Positions 29,259 to 39,892 of a stretch of 64,000 bases of DNA are shown here, piece by piece. Made by a program: the position numbers and the translations under genes. The stretch's first letter is position 1. Every line of letters begins with the position of its first letter. The notes under the pieces are model-generated. The model worked only from the letters and a program-made list of their open reading frames with translations, ran no database searches and was not told the DNA's origin. The DNA is from Streptococcus cristatus. Lineage in GTDB: Bacteria; Bacillota; Bacilli; Lactobacillales; Streptococcaceae. Location of the stretch: NCBI RefSeq assembly GCF_001578775.1, contig NZ_KQ969062.1, positions 1,479,933-1,543,932 on the forward strand, given 5' to 3'.

Positions 29259-30983
29259 TTAGAAGCGAATATTTTCGCGTGTTTTTTCATATGAATTGAT
29301 AAAACGAGCCGAAACTCCAGGCTCAACAATATCCAAGGCTTTTGAAATAATTTCCAAAGCTTTTGCATAATCAAATTCAACTTCAAAGGCATGAAGGGAT
29401 TCATTGAAGGCTGCCTGCACATTATCATCGAAGGAACGATAACGGTTAGAGTATTGTAGCAACTGCTCTGTTAAGGTAGAATTTCGAACGATTCGATATG
29501 TCTCTTCTTCCAACTCACTCATTGTATTTGCCAGAATCTCTAACCAGCGGTTCACAGATTCAATATTCACACGAGTTGCCTCCAACTCTCTAGCCAGCTC
29601 CTCAATATAGTCGCTTGCTCCAAAGAAAATTGTTAAGAAGGACTCTGGAATACCCGGTAAATTACGTTTTTCCATAAATCGCTTAATCGTATGCAATTTA
29701 TTAGCGTAAATCGTAACCTTTTGACGGGCATTGACATCGTCTTTTTCGATCTTTTCTAGCTGCTCACCAAGTTCAATCTGTTCATCTTCGATTTCTTTCA
29801 ATCGGTCTTGAATAGCTTCCAACTCTTCTCTAACCAATGAGAAAGGTTTCTTCATTTCAGCTGTATCTTCAAGTGAAGAGTGAACCACTGCTTCTTGAGC
29901 AGATAATTCAGATTTCAAATCCTTGATATGATTTATTTCAGGCTCTGGCAGCAAGAAGGAAAGTGATAAACGTTCCATTTCGCTTTGAAGCTGTTGGTTA
30001 TTCTCTTTAGTGTGTTCTAGATATTCAGGAAGGTAGTTCACCAACTTCTCAACGACTTTATGAGCTTCAATTTCTCGAGTAAAGATAGCATACAGAGCAT
30101 CGATTTCCTCTTGAATTTGTTCATTCTCATACAAGGCATTATCCAACTCCAAAGCTGCAAGATTTTCTTCATTTCGTTTCAAACTAGCACGAAGTTGTTG
30201 GAAACGGGCCTCTAAGTCAGTCTCAATAAAATGATAATTGGTTTCCAATAGTTTGCGGTAGCCAGACTCCAAATCTTCTAATTGATCTGGTAATTTCTCA
30301 GTCAAGTCTTCTACAATTGCTGGAACTTTTTCGACGATCTGTGTTAGTGCCAAGATACGATCTTCTGTTTTGTCTAAGATTTCTGCCGCTTCCACAGGAT
30401 CCCCTGAAGAGTTGAGAGTAACAAATTGAGAGAAATCAGACTCAATATTTTCCATTTGCTTCTGAATTTCTGCAAGAGCTCGTCCATAAGCGTCAGGATT
30501 GCTAGCCACAGTATGCTGCAAATTTTCAAATAGATCTAGGGCGTGTAAAACTCGTCCGCTATTTTTAGATTCTTGTTTCTTCAGATCTTCTAAAGCCTGA
30601 CGAATCGCATGAATATCTTCACTGATTAAATCAATTTGGCTCTCAATGTTTTCGATCGCATGCTTAGCTTTGAGGAAACGGAAAGAATTATTGTAGCCCT
30701 CTGCCTCAAAGAGATTGTTCTCAATATCAGCAAATGAATTCAAAGAGAGATCTACCCATTTTTGATTCCATTCACGGAAAGTCACTTGACTTTGCCCAAT
30801 CAAATGTAAATTTTTAACTTCTTCCACTTCATCATTCACAGGAAGATTGTAAAGTTCCTCTTTTTTCTCCTCCAAACTTCGAAGCTTCGCTTCATTTCGT
30901 TTTCTCATATAGATAGCAGTAAAATAGCCTAAAATTAATAGTGCTGCTACTACAATAATGAGAATAATCAGTCCATTAGACAT
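29259..30983 (-). CDS. ezrA: Septation ring formation regulator EzrA
   Basis: A 574-residue protein with one N-terminal transmembrane helix (about 4-26) and a long cytoplasmic spectrin-like coiled-coil region. It bridges the membrane and FtsZ and coordinates septal and peripheral wall synthesis in streptococci. The start at 30983 (MSNGLIILI) is chosen over an upstream ATG because AAGGAG lies 6 nt before it and the protein then opens at the membrane anchor, as in pneumococcus. Confidence 0.96.
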   Translation of the reverse strand: MSNGLIILIIVVAALLILGYFTAIYMRKRNEAKLRSLEEKKEELYNLPVNDEVEEVKNLHLIGQSQVTFREWNQKWVDLSLNSFADIENNLFEAEGYNNSFRFLKAKHAIENIESQIDLISEDIHAIRQALEDLKKQESKNSGRVLHALDLFENLQHTVASNPDAYGRALAEIQKQMENIESDFSQFVTLNSSGDPVEAAEILDKTEDRILALTQIVEKVPAIVEDLTEKLPDQLEDLESGYRKLLETNYHFIETDLEARFQQLRASLKRNEENLAALELDNALYENEQIQEEIDALYAIFTREIEAHKVVEKLVNYLPEYLEHTKENNQQLQSEMERLSLSFLLPEPEINHIKDLKSELSAQEAVVHSSLEDTAEMKKPFSLVREELEAIQDRLKEIEDEQIELGEQLEKIEKDDVNARQKVTIYANKLHTIKRFMEKRNLPGIPESFLTIFFGASDYIEELARELEATRVNIESVNRWLEILANTMSELEEETYRIVRNSTLTEQLLQYSNRYRSFDDNVQAAFNESLHAFEVEFDYAKALEIISKALDIVEPGVSARFINSYEKTRENIRF

Positions 30984-31068
30984 ATAAAACTCCTTCATTC
31001 TTTTACTAAAAAGCAAACATATTGATTATATCACAAATTCATTTGTAATGGTTGTTTTTTCTAACTTT

Positions 31069-33018
31069 TTAGACATCAAGTGTGCTATATACTGCATTTT
31101 TTTCGATAAAGTCACGACGAGGCTCTACACGATCTCCCATCAGCATATCAAAAATCTTATCAGCTTCCGCTGCATCATCAACAGAAACTCGCGCCATTAG
31201 ACGGTGTTCTGGATTCATGGTCGTTTCCCACAACTGATGGTCATCCATTTCTCCCAAACCTTTGTAACGCTGAATCGTCGGCTTAGAGCGACCTTCGCTA
31301 TAGCGCTCAAGAGCAGCTTGCAGTTCTTCTTCTTGGTTAGCACCTGGCTGGATGTATTCTTTTACCTCGCTGCCGACCTTGACACCGTAGATGGGTGGTT
31401 GGGCGATGTAGACATAGCCTGCTTCCAGAACTGGCTTCATGTAGCGGTAAATCAAAGTCAGGAGCAAAGTCCGAATGTGAGCTCCATCCACGTCCGCATC
31501 AGTCATGATGACTAATTTATGATAGCGAGCCTTGCTGACATCAAAGTCAGCCCCAAAACCAGTTCCCATCGCAGTAAAGAGACTGCGGATTTCTTCATTA
31601 GCCAGAATCTTATCCATGCTGGCTTTTTCAACGTTGAGAATTTTACCGCGAATCGGCAAAATAGCCTGAAATTCACGGTTACGCCCAGACTTAGCTGAAC
31701 CACCTGCTGAGTCTCCCTCCACGATAAAGAGTTCTGTTTCCTGTGGGTTGTTGGACGAGCAATCAGCCAATTTTCCTGGCAGATTAGAGATTTCCAAGCC
31801 AGACTTCTTGCGGGTTACTTCCCGAGCTCTCTTGGCAGCAATTCTGGCCTTCGAAGCCAAAATTCCCTTTTCAACGATTTTTCGAGCCACCGCAGGATTT
31901 TCCAAAAGGAAATCAGAGAAGGCTTCACTGAAGAGGCGATTGGTAATCTTGACTACTTCACTATTGCCCAGCTTGGTCTTGGTCTGACCTTCAAACTGAG
32001 GGTTTGGGTGCTTAACAGAGATAACTGCTGTCAGTCCCTCACGCACATCTTCCCCAGTCAGATTGTCCTCATTTTCTTTGAGAAGTTTATTTTTCTTGGC
32101 ATAGTCATTGATAACCCGAGTTAGGGCTGTTCGGAAACCCTGCTCATGCGTTCCACCCTCGTGGGTGTGGATATTATTGGCAAAGCTCATGACTGTTTCA
32201 TGGTAGCCGGTCGTGTACTGCATAGCGACTTCAACCGTAATGTCGTCCATTTCGCCATCAGTATAAATCGGCGTTTCGAAGATTACATCCTTGTTTTCAT
32301 TGATGTATTGGACATAGCTGGCAATCCCACCCTCATAGTGGTAATCCTTGGCCTGCTCCATTCCATCTCGCTTATCTGTGATGGAAATTCTGAGGCCACG
32401 ATTGAGGAAAGCTAATTCCTGCACCCGTTTATTAAGCTTCTCAAAGTCAAATTCTACTGTTTCAGTGAAAATCTCTGGATCCGGTGTAAAGTGGACTGTC
32501 GTACCTGTACGATCTGTCTCACCGATGACTTCTAGATCAGCGACTACATGACCGCGACGGTATTCTTGGTAATGAATCTGGCCGTTTTTATAAACACGGA
32601 CATCCAGCTGAGTGGACAGGGCATTTACAACGGAAGAGCCTACACCGTGCAGACCTCCTGAAACCTTATATCCGCCACCGCCGAATTTTCCTCCAGCGTG
32701 AAGGACAGTAAAGACGGTCTCCACAGCTGGACGGCCTGTCTTCTCCTGAATATCAACCGGAATGCCTCGACCATCGTCAACAACTGTAATCGAATTATCT
32801 TTTTCAATAAAAACTTGAATGTGACTGGCAAAGCCAGCCAAGGCTTCATCAATCGAATTGTCAACAATTTCCCATACTAAGTGGTGCAGACCTTCCTTGG
32901 AGGTCGAACCGATATACATACCAGGACGCATCCGAACGGCTTCTAACCCCTCCAAGACCTGAATCTGACTGGCGTCATACTCTTGCGCTTGTATGTCTTG
33001 TTGCTTTTCTTCTGTCAT
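31069..33018 (-). CDS. gyrB: DNA gyrase subunit B
   Basis: A 649-residue ATPase subunit of gyrase. The GHKL motifs ([21 protein letters not shown]), transducer domain, TOPRIM ([13 protein letters not shown] and [10 protein letters not shown]) and the C-terminal RYKGLGEM segment are intact. It starts 1 nt after the HAD gene stop, so transcription comes from that gene's promoter. The rodA-PfpI-HAD-gyrB-ezrA order is as in pneumococcus. Confidence 0.98.
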   Translation of the reverse strand: MTEEKQQDIQAQEYDASQIQVLEGLEAVRMRPGMYIGSTSKEGLHHLVWEIVDNSIDEALAGFASHIQVFIEKDNSITVVDDGRGIPVDIQEKTGRPAVETVFTVLHAGGKFGGGGYKVSGGLHGVGSSVVNALSTQLDVRVYKNGQIHYQEYRRGHVVADLEVIGETDRTGTTVHFTPDPEIFTETVEFDFEKLNKRVQELAFLNRGLRISITDKRDGMEQAKDYHYEGGIASYVQYINENKDVIFETPIYTDGEMDDITVEVAMQYTTGYHETVMSFANNIHTHEGGTHEQGFRTALTRVINDYAKKNKLLKENEDNLTGEDVREGLTAVISVKHPNPQFEGQTKTKLGNSEVVKITNRLFSEAFSDFLLENPAVARKIVEKGILASKARIAAKRAREVTRKKSGLEISNLPGKLADCSSNNPQETELFIVEGDSAGGSAKSGRNREFQAILPIRGKILNVEKASMDKILANEEIRSLFTAMGTGFGADFDVSKARYHKLVIMTDADVDGAHIRTLLLTLIYRYMKPVLEAGYVYIAQPPIYGVKVGSEVKEYIQPGANQEEELQAALERYSEGRSKPTIQRYKGLGEMDDHQLWETTMNPEHRLMARVSVDDAAEADKIFDMLMGDRVEPRRDFIEKNAVYSTLDV

Positions 33019-33019
33019 G

Positions 33020-33598
33020 TTATTCCTTTTCTAGTTCAATATCTACAAATTCTTCAAGATTTCTCATATTATCAAAGAGATAGCAGCTAAATCCTGCCGC
33101 CTGACCAGCTTCGATATCAATCGGCCGATCTCCTATAACCAGCCCAGACTCAATCTGGTATTTATCTTTTAAATACAGCATAGACTCAGGGTCTGGCTTG
33201 CGTTTAAAACCATTAGTAGCCGTCACTACTTCTGTAAAATAAGCACTGATCTGCGTCTTCTGCAAAATCTCTAACACCTGATCATCTCGGTGAGAAATCA
33301 AAAAATTTCTACCACCCTGCTGGATAATTTGTGCTAATAATTCTGAAGCTCCCTCAAATAAGATCGGATGTTCTAATTCCTTGGCTTCATTCGCCTTATA
33401 AGCCTTTAAAAATCCCTTATTTCTAGGGGCAAACTGGCGGACTGCATAATCTGTTGAGACCTTGAGAGCCTTGTACACTTCATCATGACTCCCAGTCAGA
33501 CCAAAATCCTGCAAGGTATGGACAAAAGCTGCGGTTGAAGTCTCATAATTATCCAAGAGAGTCCCACCCAAATCCCAGATGTAATCTTGATAATTCAT
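33020..33598 (-). CDS. HAD-like hydrolase upstream of gyrB
   Basis: A 192-residue HAD subfamily IA protein. Motif I reads [10 protein letters not shown]: the nucleophile Asp (D9) is present but the usual acid/base Asp two residues on is Gly11. Motif II (LISHRDD) and motif IV ([12 protein letters not shown]) are otherwise normal. Loss of the acid/base Asp is seen in HAD phosphonatases and dehalogenase-like members, so it may not be a simple phosphatase. It is transcribed with gyrB from a promoter whose extended -10 lies 7 nt before the ATG. Confidence 0.85.
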   Translation of the reverse strand: MNYQDYIWDLGGTLLDNYETSTAAFVHTLQDFGLTGSHDEVYKALKVSTDYAVRQFAPRNKGFLKAYKANEAKELEHPILFEGASELLAQIIQQGGRNFLISHRDDQVLEILQKTQISAYFTEVVTATNGFKRKPDPESMLYLKDKYQIESGLVIGDRPIDIEAGQAAGFSCYLFDNMRNLEEFVDIELEKE

Positions 33599-33605
33599 GC
33601 CCTTT

Positions 33606-33614
33606 ATTATATCA
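33606..33614 (-). promoter_or_regulatory. Extended -10 of the HAD-gyrB operon
   Basis: The minus strand reads TGATATAAT, then AAAGGGC, then ATG at 33598. Transcription should start at or next to the ATG, giving a leaderless first gene with gyrB second. Confidence 0.55.
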
Positions 33615-33692
33615 TATTTTTTGAAAAAAAGGGCTTTTATTTATGATGAAATAGCATATTTTCATAGATTTTTCATCCAACTTAGACAGAAA

Positions 33693-33718
33693 AAATTCAC
33701 CCGAAAATCGAGTGAATT
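33693..33718 (-). terminator. Terminator of the PfpI-family gene
   Basis: An 8-bp stem AAATTCAC/GTGAATTT, extended past one mismatch, lies just after the stop at 33721 and ends in T residues on the minus strand. Confidence 0.65.
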
Positions 33719-33720
33719 TT

Positions 33721-34269
33721 TTACTTCTCAAAAACGTCTTTAAAAAGCATAGAACTTGCCAATTGGTCCGCATCTCCGCCTAACTGTTGAACCAACTCAT
33801 AAGTAAAAGGCAGGGCTGTGGAGGGGCCACGGCTGGTGATTAACTTTCCATCTACGACAACGGTCTGCTTCTGATAGCTACCATTCTCAATGTTTGCTTC
33901 CACTCCATCGTAGCAAGTGAAGTTCTTGCCATTCAGCAGACCTGCGCGGTCAAGAGCAATCGGAGCGGCACAAATCGCTGCGACAAATTTACCTTCTGCT
34001 TGAAATTCCTGTAGAACTTCCATCAGGCGGTCGTCATCTCGTAGATTTGTTGATCCTGGCATACCCCCTGGAAGAACAACCATATCATAGGCAAATAGAT
34101 TCCCATTCCAGACTTGATCGGCTTTGACAGTAATCTGGTGAGAGCCGGTCACAGCCTCTTCAAAACCAATCATATCGCAGATAAAGCCTGCACGACGCAA
34201 GACATCGACAACAGTGAGGGCTTCAATTTCTTCAAAGCCATTGGCTAACATGAGAGCTACTTTTTTCAT
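33721..34269 (-). CDS. DJ-1/PfpI family protein
   Basis: A 182-residue protein. The start at 34269 (MKKVALMLANGFEEIEA) is preferred because AAAGGTG lies before it and the family fold begins there. The nucleophile-elbow Cys is C100 in FVAAICAAPIAL, and the GFEEIE motif gives the partner Glu. The family includes ThiJ/DJ-1 chaperone-like glyoxalases/deglycases; the exact activity cannot be read from sequence. Confidence 0.9.
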   Translation of the reverse strand: MKKVALMLANGFEEIEALTVVDVLRRAGFICDMIGFEEAVTGSHQITVKADQVWNGNLFAYDMVVLPGGMPGSTNLRDDDRLMEVLQEFQAEGKFVAAICAAPIALDRAGLLNGKNFTCYDGVEANIENGSYQKQTVVVDGKLITSRGPSTALPFTYELVQQLGGDADQLASSMLFKDVFEK

Positions 34270-34305
34270 GTAAAACACCTTTCTAGGATACAAGGTATCC
34301 ACTTC

Positions 34306-35538
34306 TTATTTTATTTTTCTAAGTACAATTTTTTTACGAATAGGCAGAGTCACCGCATGTTTCTCCTCTTCTAGGCTATTTTGATAAGAGACAGACAGTA
34401 GGAGACCGATTCCGATGAGATTGCTGACGATGGAGGAGCCTCCTTGAGAAATGAAAGGAAGCGGAATTCCTGTCAAAGGCAAAATCCCTGTCACAGCACC
34501 AATATTTTCAAAAATATGAAAGAGCAGCATCATAATGAGACCAGTAGAAATATAGGTGTAGAACTGATTGTTGGACTTAATAGTAATCTGAAGCATACGA
34601 TGAATCAAAAACAGATAAATAACAATCACCAAACTCGAACCAAGAAAACCAAAATCCTCCGCAATCACGGTGAAAATCATATCACTTTCACGGACAGGTA
34701 CTAGAAGATTTGAGACATTAAATCCTTGACCTAGCAAACCACCACTTCCAATAGCAATCTGTCCCTGTGCCTGCTGATAGGTTACTGTCTGAGCATATTC
34801 AAACGGATGGAGCCAGGCTGAGATCCGATTGATCTGATAAGTCGGCATCCCTAAATCATGGAGAAAAGCACGGCCACCATTTGAAATAAAGATCAACATA
34901 AAGACAGTAAAAAGAAGGGATATTGTCAAGAAAACTGGTAGAATAATCTTCCACGAAACACCAGATAAGAGAACAATGCCGCAGTAAATTGCAGCAAATA
35001 CTAGGGCTGTTCCTAAATCACTCTGCAAGGCCAAAAGTAACAAAACCGGCAAGGTATATAATGCTAATTTTACAATCAAAAAGAGATCTAAAGCAATAGT
35101 TCGCTCATAGTTCTTATTTTGCTGCAGAAACTTCACTACAACTCGCGACAGCATCAAAATATATGAAATTTTCATAAATTCAGATGGCTGAAAGAGAGTA
35201 ACCCCACGAATAGATACCCAGTTTTTTGCCCCTGTAGAAGCCACTAAGCTCTCACTATAAAATACAAGCGGAAGAACCATAAGTCCTAAGCCTAAAAGAT
35301 ACAGAAAAGGCGTCATCTTCCAAAGAAACTTAGTGTTAAAAAACATAACGATAAAGCTAATCAGAAAGCCTAATAAAATCCAAACTACTTGCTGACCAAC
35401 AATCTGCAAGACATTATTTGGATAATCATGGCTAACCGCTATATAAATAGCCGTAACTCCGATTGATAGTAAGAGCAAGACAGGTAAAAGCAAGCTGTAA
35501 TCAATCCGCGACTCAAAGGTTCTTTGCTGTGAAAGCAT
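34306..35538 (-). CDS. rodA: Rod shape-determining protein RodA (SEDS glycosyltransferase)
   Basis: A 410-residue, ten-TM SEDS-family peptidoglycan polymerase. The FQPSEFMKI motif, the loop motif QAQGQIAIGSGGLLGQGF and the C-terminal PLPFISQGGSS are diagnostic. In ovococci RodA works with a class B PBP in peripheral elongation. The gene is 36 nt upstream of the PfpI-family gene; AAAGGA site before the ATG. Confidence 0.95.
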   Translation of the reverse strand: MLSQQRTFESRIDYSLLLPVLLLLSIGVTAIYIAVSHDYPNNVLQIVGQQVVWILLGFLISFIVMFFNTKFLWKMTPFLYLLGLGLMVLPLVFYSESLVASTGAKNWVSIRGVTLFQPSEFMKISYILMLSRVVVKFLQQNKNYERTIALDLFLIVKLALYTLPVLLLLALQSDLGTALVFAAIYCGIVLLSGVSWKIILPVFLTISLLFTVFMLIFISNGGRAFLHDLGMPTYQINRISAWLHPFEYAQTVTYQQAQGQIAIGSGGLLGQGFNVSNLLVPVRESDMIFTVIAEDFGFLGSSLVIVIYLFLIHRMLQITIKSNNQFYTYISTGLIMMLLFHIFENIGAVTGILPLTGIPLPFISQGGSSIVSNLIGIGLLLSVSYQNSLEEEKHAVTLPIRKKIVLRKIK

Positions 35539-35550
35539 AATTTTCCTTTC

Positions 35551-36525
35551 TTACAAAAAATATTGGATAATCAAGCTAGAGACTGCGACGCAGAACCAAG
35601 CAAAAGCTCCGGTTAATAATGGTCCCGCTCCAGCTTCCTTGAACTGTTTGAATGAAACCTTGGCTCCAATTCCGGCTAAGGCCATAGCCATCAGCCATTG
35701 GGACAACAGCTTTGTGTAAGGAACTAGATTTGATGGAAAAATTCCCAAGCTGCTCACCACAGAAGCCAAGACAAACCACAGAATAAACCAGGGAAAAATT
35801 TTCTTGAGGTCTACTTTTTGAGCTGACCGCTTATCTCGGACATATCGATAGCCTGCAAAGATGAGACAGGCGGGTACAATCATCAAGGCTCGGCTCAGTT
35901 TGACAATGGTTGCCAAATCTCCCGCCGCTTGACTGTAAGTATAACCTGCCGCAACGACTGACGAAGTATCATTGATGGCCGTCCCTGCCCAAGTTCCAAA
36001 ATATCCATCGGACATCTGCATGAGATGCCCCAGAAAAGGAAAGATAAAAACAGCTAAAATATTGAAAAAGAAGATGGTTGAAATGGAAAGAGCGATATCC
36101 TCTTCTTCTGCTTCTAAAATAGGCGAAGCTGCTGCAATAGCCGATCCACCGCAAATAGCCGTTCCAAAGCCAATCAAAATGGTTAAAACACGTCTCATCT
36201 TGAAGAACTTTCCAGCTGCATAAGCCGCTAAGAAAGCAATCAAAATGGTTAAAAGACTAATCTTCAAAGAAGATAAACCCGTCGCAGAAACCTTGCCGAT
36301 GGACATAGAAAAACCTAAAAAGATAATAGAATATTGAAGTAGTTTCTTTCCTGCATAGGTCAAGCCCGGCTGAAAAGCATCTGGAAGTTTCCATAAATTA
36401 CTGAGCAAAATTCCTAAAACGATGGCAAACACACTGGATCCAATCAGCGGAAACCAATTTCCTAAACAAATGGAAACAACCGCTATCGCAAATGATAGAG
36501 AAATTCCTAGTAGATTTTTTTTCAC
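35551..36525 (-). CDS. YeiH family putative sulfate exporter
   Basis: A 324-residue membrane protein with about ten transmembrane segments, matching the YeiH/PF03601 family (GTAICGGSAIAA and GTAINDTSSVVAAG motifs). Starts at GTG. E. coli YeiH is annotated as a putative sulfate exporter without firm proof. It is 12 nt upstream of rodA. Confidence 0.88.
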   Translation of the reverse strand: MKKNLLGISLSFAIAVVSICLGNWFPLIGSSVFAIVLGILLSNLWKLPDAFQPGLTYAGKKLLQYSIIFLGFSMSIGKVSATGLSSLKISLLTILIAFLAAYAAGKFFKMRRVLTILIGFGTAICGGSAIAAASPILEAEEEDIALSISTIFFFNILAVFIFPFLGHLMQMSDGYFGTWAGTAINDTSSVVAAGYTYSQAAGDLATIVKLSRALMIVPACLIFAGYRYVRDKRSAQKVDLKKIFPWFILWFVLASVVSSLGIFPSNLVPYTKLLSQWLMAMALAGIGAKVSFKQFKEAGAGPLLTGAFAWFCVAVSSLIIQYFL

Positions 36526-36640
36526 GTCACAACCTTCTTCCTATTCTTTTCATTATAGCAGATTTTTGGCATCAGTAGCCGAGAAAATTTGCAATCATTT
36601 AGAAAAACAGCCAGATAAAATTGACTGTTTTCAAGCAGTT

Positions 36641-39085
36641 TTAGTCGAAAAAATCTTTTAATTCCTTTACGATATCCCGCTGCGACAGCATTTCTAGAGA
36701 TGCCAGCTGATTTAGATTTTGCTGGATTTGCCGACCGTAGCGCTTGGTTGAAATACGCTTGTCTAGAAGAATAACCGCCGACTTCTGGTGTTCATTGCGA
36801 CGGGTTCGCCCCATGGCCTGCTTCAATCGTAAAATAGCTGACGGTAACTGATAATCGTAAAAAGGATTTTTGCCTTCTGCCTTCAGATGATGATTGATTT
36901 TTTGCACAAAGAAATCTTTGGGATTATCAAAAGGAATCCGCGTGATGAGCTGAATGATTTGCTCTTGCTGAGCAAAATCAGCTCCTTCCCAGAAACTGCC
37001 TGCTCCCAGTAAGATAGAGGCCTCTCCCTTGTCAAAGCGCTGCTTGATATTGGCTGGCTCGCCGTTCTTATACTGGGCCAAATGCGGCAAGATCAGCTGG
37101 TCTGAAGTGGCCAGCAATAAATCCTTGGAGGTAAAGAGAACCACCATCGGCAGATCCAGTAGAGCTAAACTCTCCAAGCTTGCGACAATCCTCTCAGCGT
37201 ATTCCTGCGTTGATAACTCCACCACATCTGGAAAATCTAGATCTAAGAAAAGTTTCTGCAGGGGCTTCTTTTGTTGAGGAAGTTTATAAAAATGATAATC
37301 CTCAAAACCTAGTAATTGAGGCAAATTCACCTTGGAACTAATCTCCAAAGTAGAAGAAACTAAGATTACCTTAACTGTCTCAGGCAGGAAATCCTTAAAT
37401 CTCATCAGTTCTGAGCGCCCAGCATGAAGCTTAATTAGACGATGATCAGTCAATTGTTCTTTCGTTAGCCAGTAGTATTGGTACTTAGTTGAAAACAATT
37501 CCCTGAGTTCTGGCAGCAAACTCTCATCCAGTTCAGACACATCCTGACGTAACTTGGCTATCTTCTTGGAATCCAACTCACTGGTCTTGCCTCCCTGCTT
37601 TTCAGCAGCATCCGCCAATTCAAATTGGATGCTTTGCAAGAGTCTTTCTTGTAAAATCTGTTTTTCTGTCTGCAGAGCCTGACTGATAGTTTGCAATTGT
37701 TTGGTCAAATTGATACTGGCCTGCGAAAAACTTTCCAAGGCAAAAAACATTTTTTGAGCCTCGTCCACCACCAGCATCCGATTGTCCAGCAAAGACTGGT
37801 CATCTTCTAGGCGCGTCAAAAGATAAGCATGATTGGTAATCACGACACGACTGCTAGCCGTCTTGACCTGCCCCAGTCGCCAAAAATCCTCTTCATAAAA
37901 AAGCGAATGCTTGCTTAATTTCCCATCATGGCGTATCTGGCTAAAGTAAGACTCGAAACGATAAGCCTGACCTATTTCATTTAAATCACCCGTCTCCGTC
38001 TCTGTCAGCCAAACCAAAAGCTGCATTTTACAACGATTAACAAGTCGATTATCATCCAAGACCGAGAGACTTTGATAAAAATAATCTAATTTCAGATAAT
38101 TTTCGGGACTTTTGAGATTATGAAAGGAGATATGAAAGACTTCCTCTAAGAGTCGGCCTTCCTTTTGCATCAGCTGGTCCTGTAAAATCTTCGTAGGAAC
38201 GGTTACCAAGACTCTTTCCCTACCATGAGCCAAAATAGGCAATAAATAGCCAAAGGTCTTACCAAGCCCTGTCTGGGCCTCTAAAAAGCTAGCCGCAGTC
38301 TGACTAAGCGCCTCAGTCACATACTGCGCAAATCTCAGCTGGTCGGGACGCTCGTCCAGCCCTAGCAGATAAAGGTTGGTCAGAAAGTCCTGCGAAAGTT
38401 TCTTTTCAGGCGGCAAGATTCTCGGCCTTTTCAAAAAGATGCCGTGAGTTTCCTGCAAAGCCTGACAAGAATCCTCTGGCATCGACTGAAAAATCTCTTT
38501 GATCGCTAGCCGTGACTCATAGATAAGACTATCGGAAAATTCAAGCACCTTCTCTAATAAAGCTTTTGGCAGTCCAGTCATCTTTTTCTGGATTTTTAGA
38601 AATAGCTGAGCTGTCGCCTGAGCATCTGCCAAAGCGGTATGAGCATTTTCCAGAGGAATCTCCAGAAGTTCGCACAGGTTCCCCAAGGCATATTTATCAA
38701 AAGTCGGATAGAAAACCTGAGCTAGTTCCACCGTATCTACTCTTGGAGTCAGCAGGTCAAAACCTTCCCAAAAGAGAGCTTCTGCCAATAGATTGGCATC
38801 AAACTTGACATTATGGGCGACAAAAATCGCATCCTCAATCAGCTCGTAAACTTCACGGGCAACCTGTGAGAAGTCTGGAGCTTGACGCAAGCGCTGATCA
38901 TCCAATCCTGTCAGCTGTTTAATATGCTCATCCAAGTCCTCATGCGGATTCACATCTGTTTCATAAGTTTGGCAAATCACCCCGTTTTCAATGATGACAA
39001 TGCCGATTTGAATAATTTTTGCATTGCTGTTCGCACTTGTAGCCTCCAAGTCGATGACAGCATATTTATAGTTCGATTGTGTCAT
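36641..39085 (-). CDS. dinG: DinG-type exonuclease/helicase
   Basis: An 814-residue fusion of an N-terminal DEDDh 3'-5' exonuclease (IDLEATSAN; HNVKFDANLL; HTALADAQA) and a DinG/XPD-like superfamily 2 helicase (Walker A AQTGLGKT, DEAQ box, final GRTRRNEHQ). The four cysteines of the Fe-S cluster found in E. coli DinG are not present between the Walker A and DEAQ motifs, as in other Firmicutes. Some such proteins are active mainly as exonucleases. Confidence 0.92.
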   Translation of the reverse strand: MTQSNYKYAVIDLEATSANSNAKIIQIGIVIIENGVICQTYETDVNPHEDLDEHIKQLTGLDDQRLRQAPDFSQVAREVYELIEDAIFVAHNVKFDANLLAEALFWEGFDLLTPRVDTVELAQVFYPTFDKYALGNLCELLEIPLENAHTALADAQATAQLFLKIQKKMTGLPKALLEKVLEFSDSLIYESRLAIKEIFQSMPEDSCQALQETHGIFLKRPRILPPEKKLSQDFLTNLYLLGLDERPDQLRFAQYVTEALSQTAASFLEAQTGLGKTFGYLLPILAHGRERVLVTVPTKILQDQLMQKEGRLLEEVFHISFHNLKSPENYLKLDYFYQSLSVLDDNRLVNRCKMQLLVWLTETETGDLNEIGQAYRFESYFSQIRHDGKLSKHSLFYEEDFWRLGQVKTASSRVVITNHAYLLTRLEDDQSLLDNRMLVVDEAQKMFFALESFSQASINLTKQLQTISQALQTEKQILQERLLQSIQFELADAAEKQGGKTSELDSKKIAKLRQDVSELDESLLPELRELFSTKYQYYWLTKEQLTDHRLIKLHAGRSELMRFKDFLPETVKVILVSSTLEISSKVNLPQLLGFEDYHFYKLPQQKKPLQKLFLDLDFPDVVELSTQEYAERIVASLESLALLDLPMVVLFTSKDLLLATSDQLILPHLAQYKNGEPANIKQRFDKGEASILLGAGSFWEGADFAQQEQIIQLITRIPFDNPKDFFVQKINHHLKAEGKNPFYDYQLPSAILRLKQAMGRTRRNEHQKSAVILLDKRISTKRYGRQIQQNLNQLASLEMLSQRDIVKELKDFFD

Positions 39086-39094
39086 ACTGCTATG

Positions 39095-39103
39095 ATTATA
39101 TCA
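39095..39103 (-). promoter_or_regulatory. Extended -10 next to the dinG start codon
   Basis: The minus strand reads TGATATAAT, with nine bases before the ATG at 39085. The predicted leader is 0-3 nt and no ribosome-binding site is seen. Confidence 0.5.
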
Positions 39104-39217
39104 CAAATGCCAGCTTGAAACATCTGAAAATAAGCTGAGCCTCAAAATAAATTTTGTGCAAAATTTCTGCTTTTTTGTTACACTCTTTATTGAGAAAACA
39201 TACGCAAAGGAAGCCCA

Positions 39218-39853
39218 ATGAAAGTTCACAAAATTGTCAATCTCATCGCTTTTGAAAACACTTATATCCTTGAAAATGACCGTCATGTCATCGTAGTTGA
39301 CCCAGGCAGCGACTGGCGGAAGATCCAACGCAAGCTAGAAGAAATTGCTAAGCCCATCACTGCTATTTTGCTGACTCATACGCATTACGATCATATCATG
39401 AGTCTGGATAAGGTCCGAGATAACTTTGCCAATCCGCCCGTCTATGTAGCGGAGAGCGAAGCAAGCTGGCTCTATACTCCTACTGATAATCTATCAGGTC
39501 TTGACCGCCATGCAGATTTGGAAGACGTCATTCTCAGATCTGCCGAACATTATTTCGCCTATCACCAAGACTACCAACTGGACGACTTTCATTTCTATGC
39601 TGTGCAGACACCTGGTCATTCTATCGGAGGAGTTTCCATTATTTTCCCAGAAGATCAGGTCGTTCTGACTGGTGATGCTCTCTTCCGTGAAACCATCGGC
39701 AGAACAGATCTACCAACTGGTAATATGGACCAGCTCCTTGCTGGCATCCGCGAAGAGTTATTTGTCTTGCCCAAAGACTATCGCGTCTATCCCGGCCATG
39801 GAAATGACACAACGATTGGCCACGAAAAGAATTTCAATCCATTTTTCCAATAA
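39218..39853 (+). CDS. MBL-fold metallo-hydrolase (glyoxalase II-like)
   Basis: A 211-residue metallo-beta-lactamase fold protein with the metal motif THTHYDH (H54, H56, D58, H59), TPGHSIGG, TGDALF and VYPGHG. The glyoxalase II-like branch hydrolyses thioesters; the true substrate of the streptococcal protein is not known. Confidence 0.92.
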   Translation: MKVHKIVNLIAFENTYILENDRHVIVVDPGSDWRKIQRKLEEIAKPITAILLTHTHYDHIMSLDKVRDNFANPPVYVAESEASWLYTPTDNLSGLDRHADLEDVILRSAEHYFAYHQDYQLDDFHFYAVQTPGHSIGGVSIIFPEDQVVLTGDALFRETIGRTDLPTGNMDQLLAGIREELFVLPKDYRVYPGHGNDTTIGHEKNFNPFFQ

Positions 39854-39861
39854 ACTGATAG

Positions 39862-39892
39862 TGAGGTAGATAACAAGACTGCCTCATTTTTT
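39862..39892 (+). terminator. Terminator after the MBL-fold gene
   Basis: An 8-bp stem (TGAGGTAG with CTGCCTCA, one wobble), 9-nt loop, followed by TTTTTT. Confidence 0.75.

Noticed and set aside
29259-31016. Longer ezrA start (MLFSKRMKEFY)
   Set aside because: The downstream ATG at 30983 has a well-placed AAGGAG and begins at the membrane anchor as in the family.
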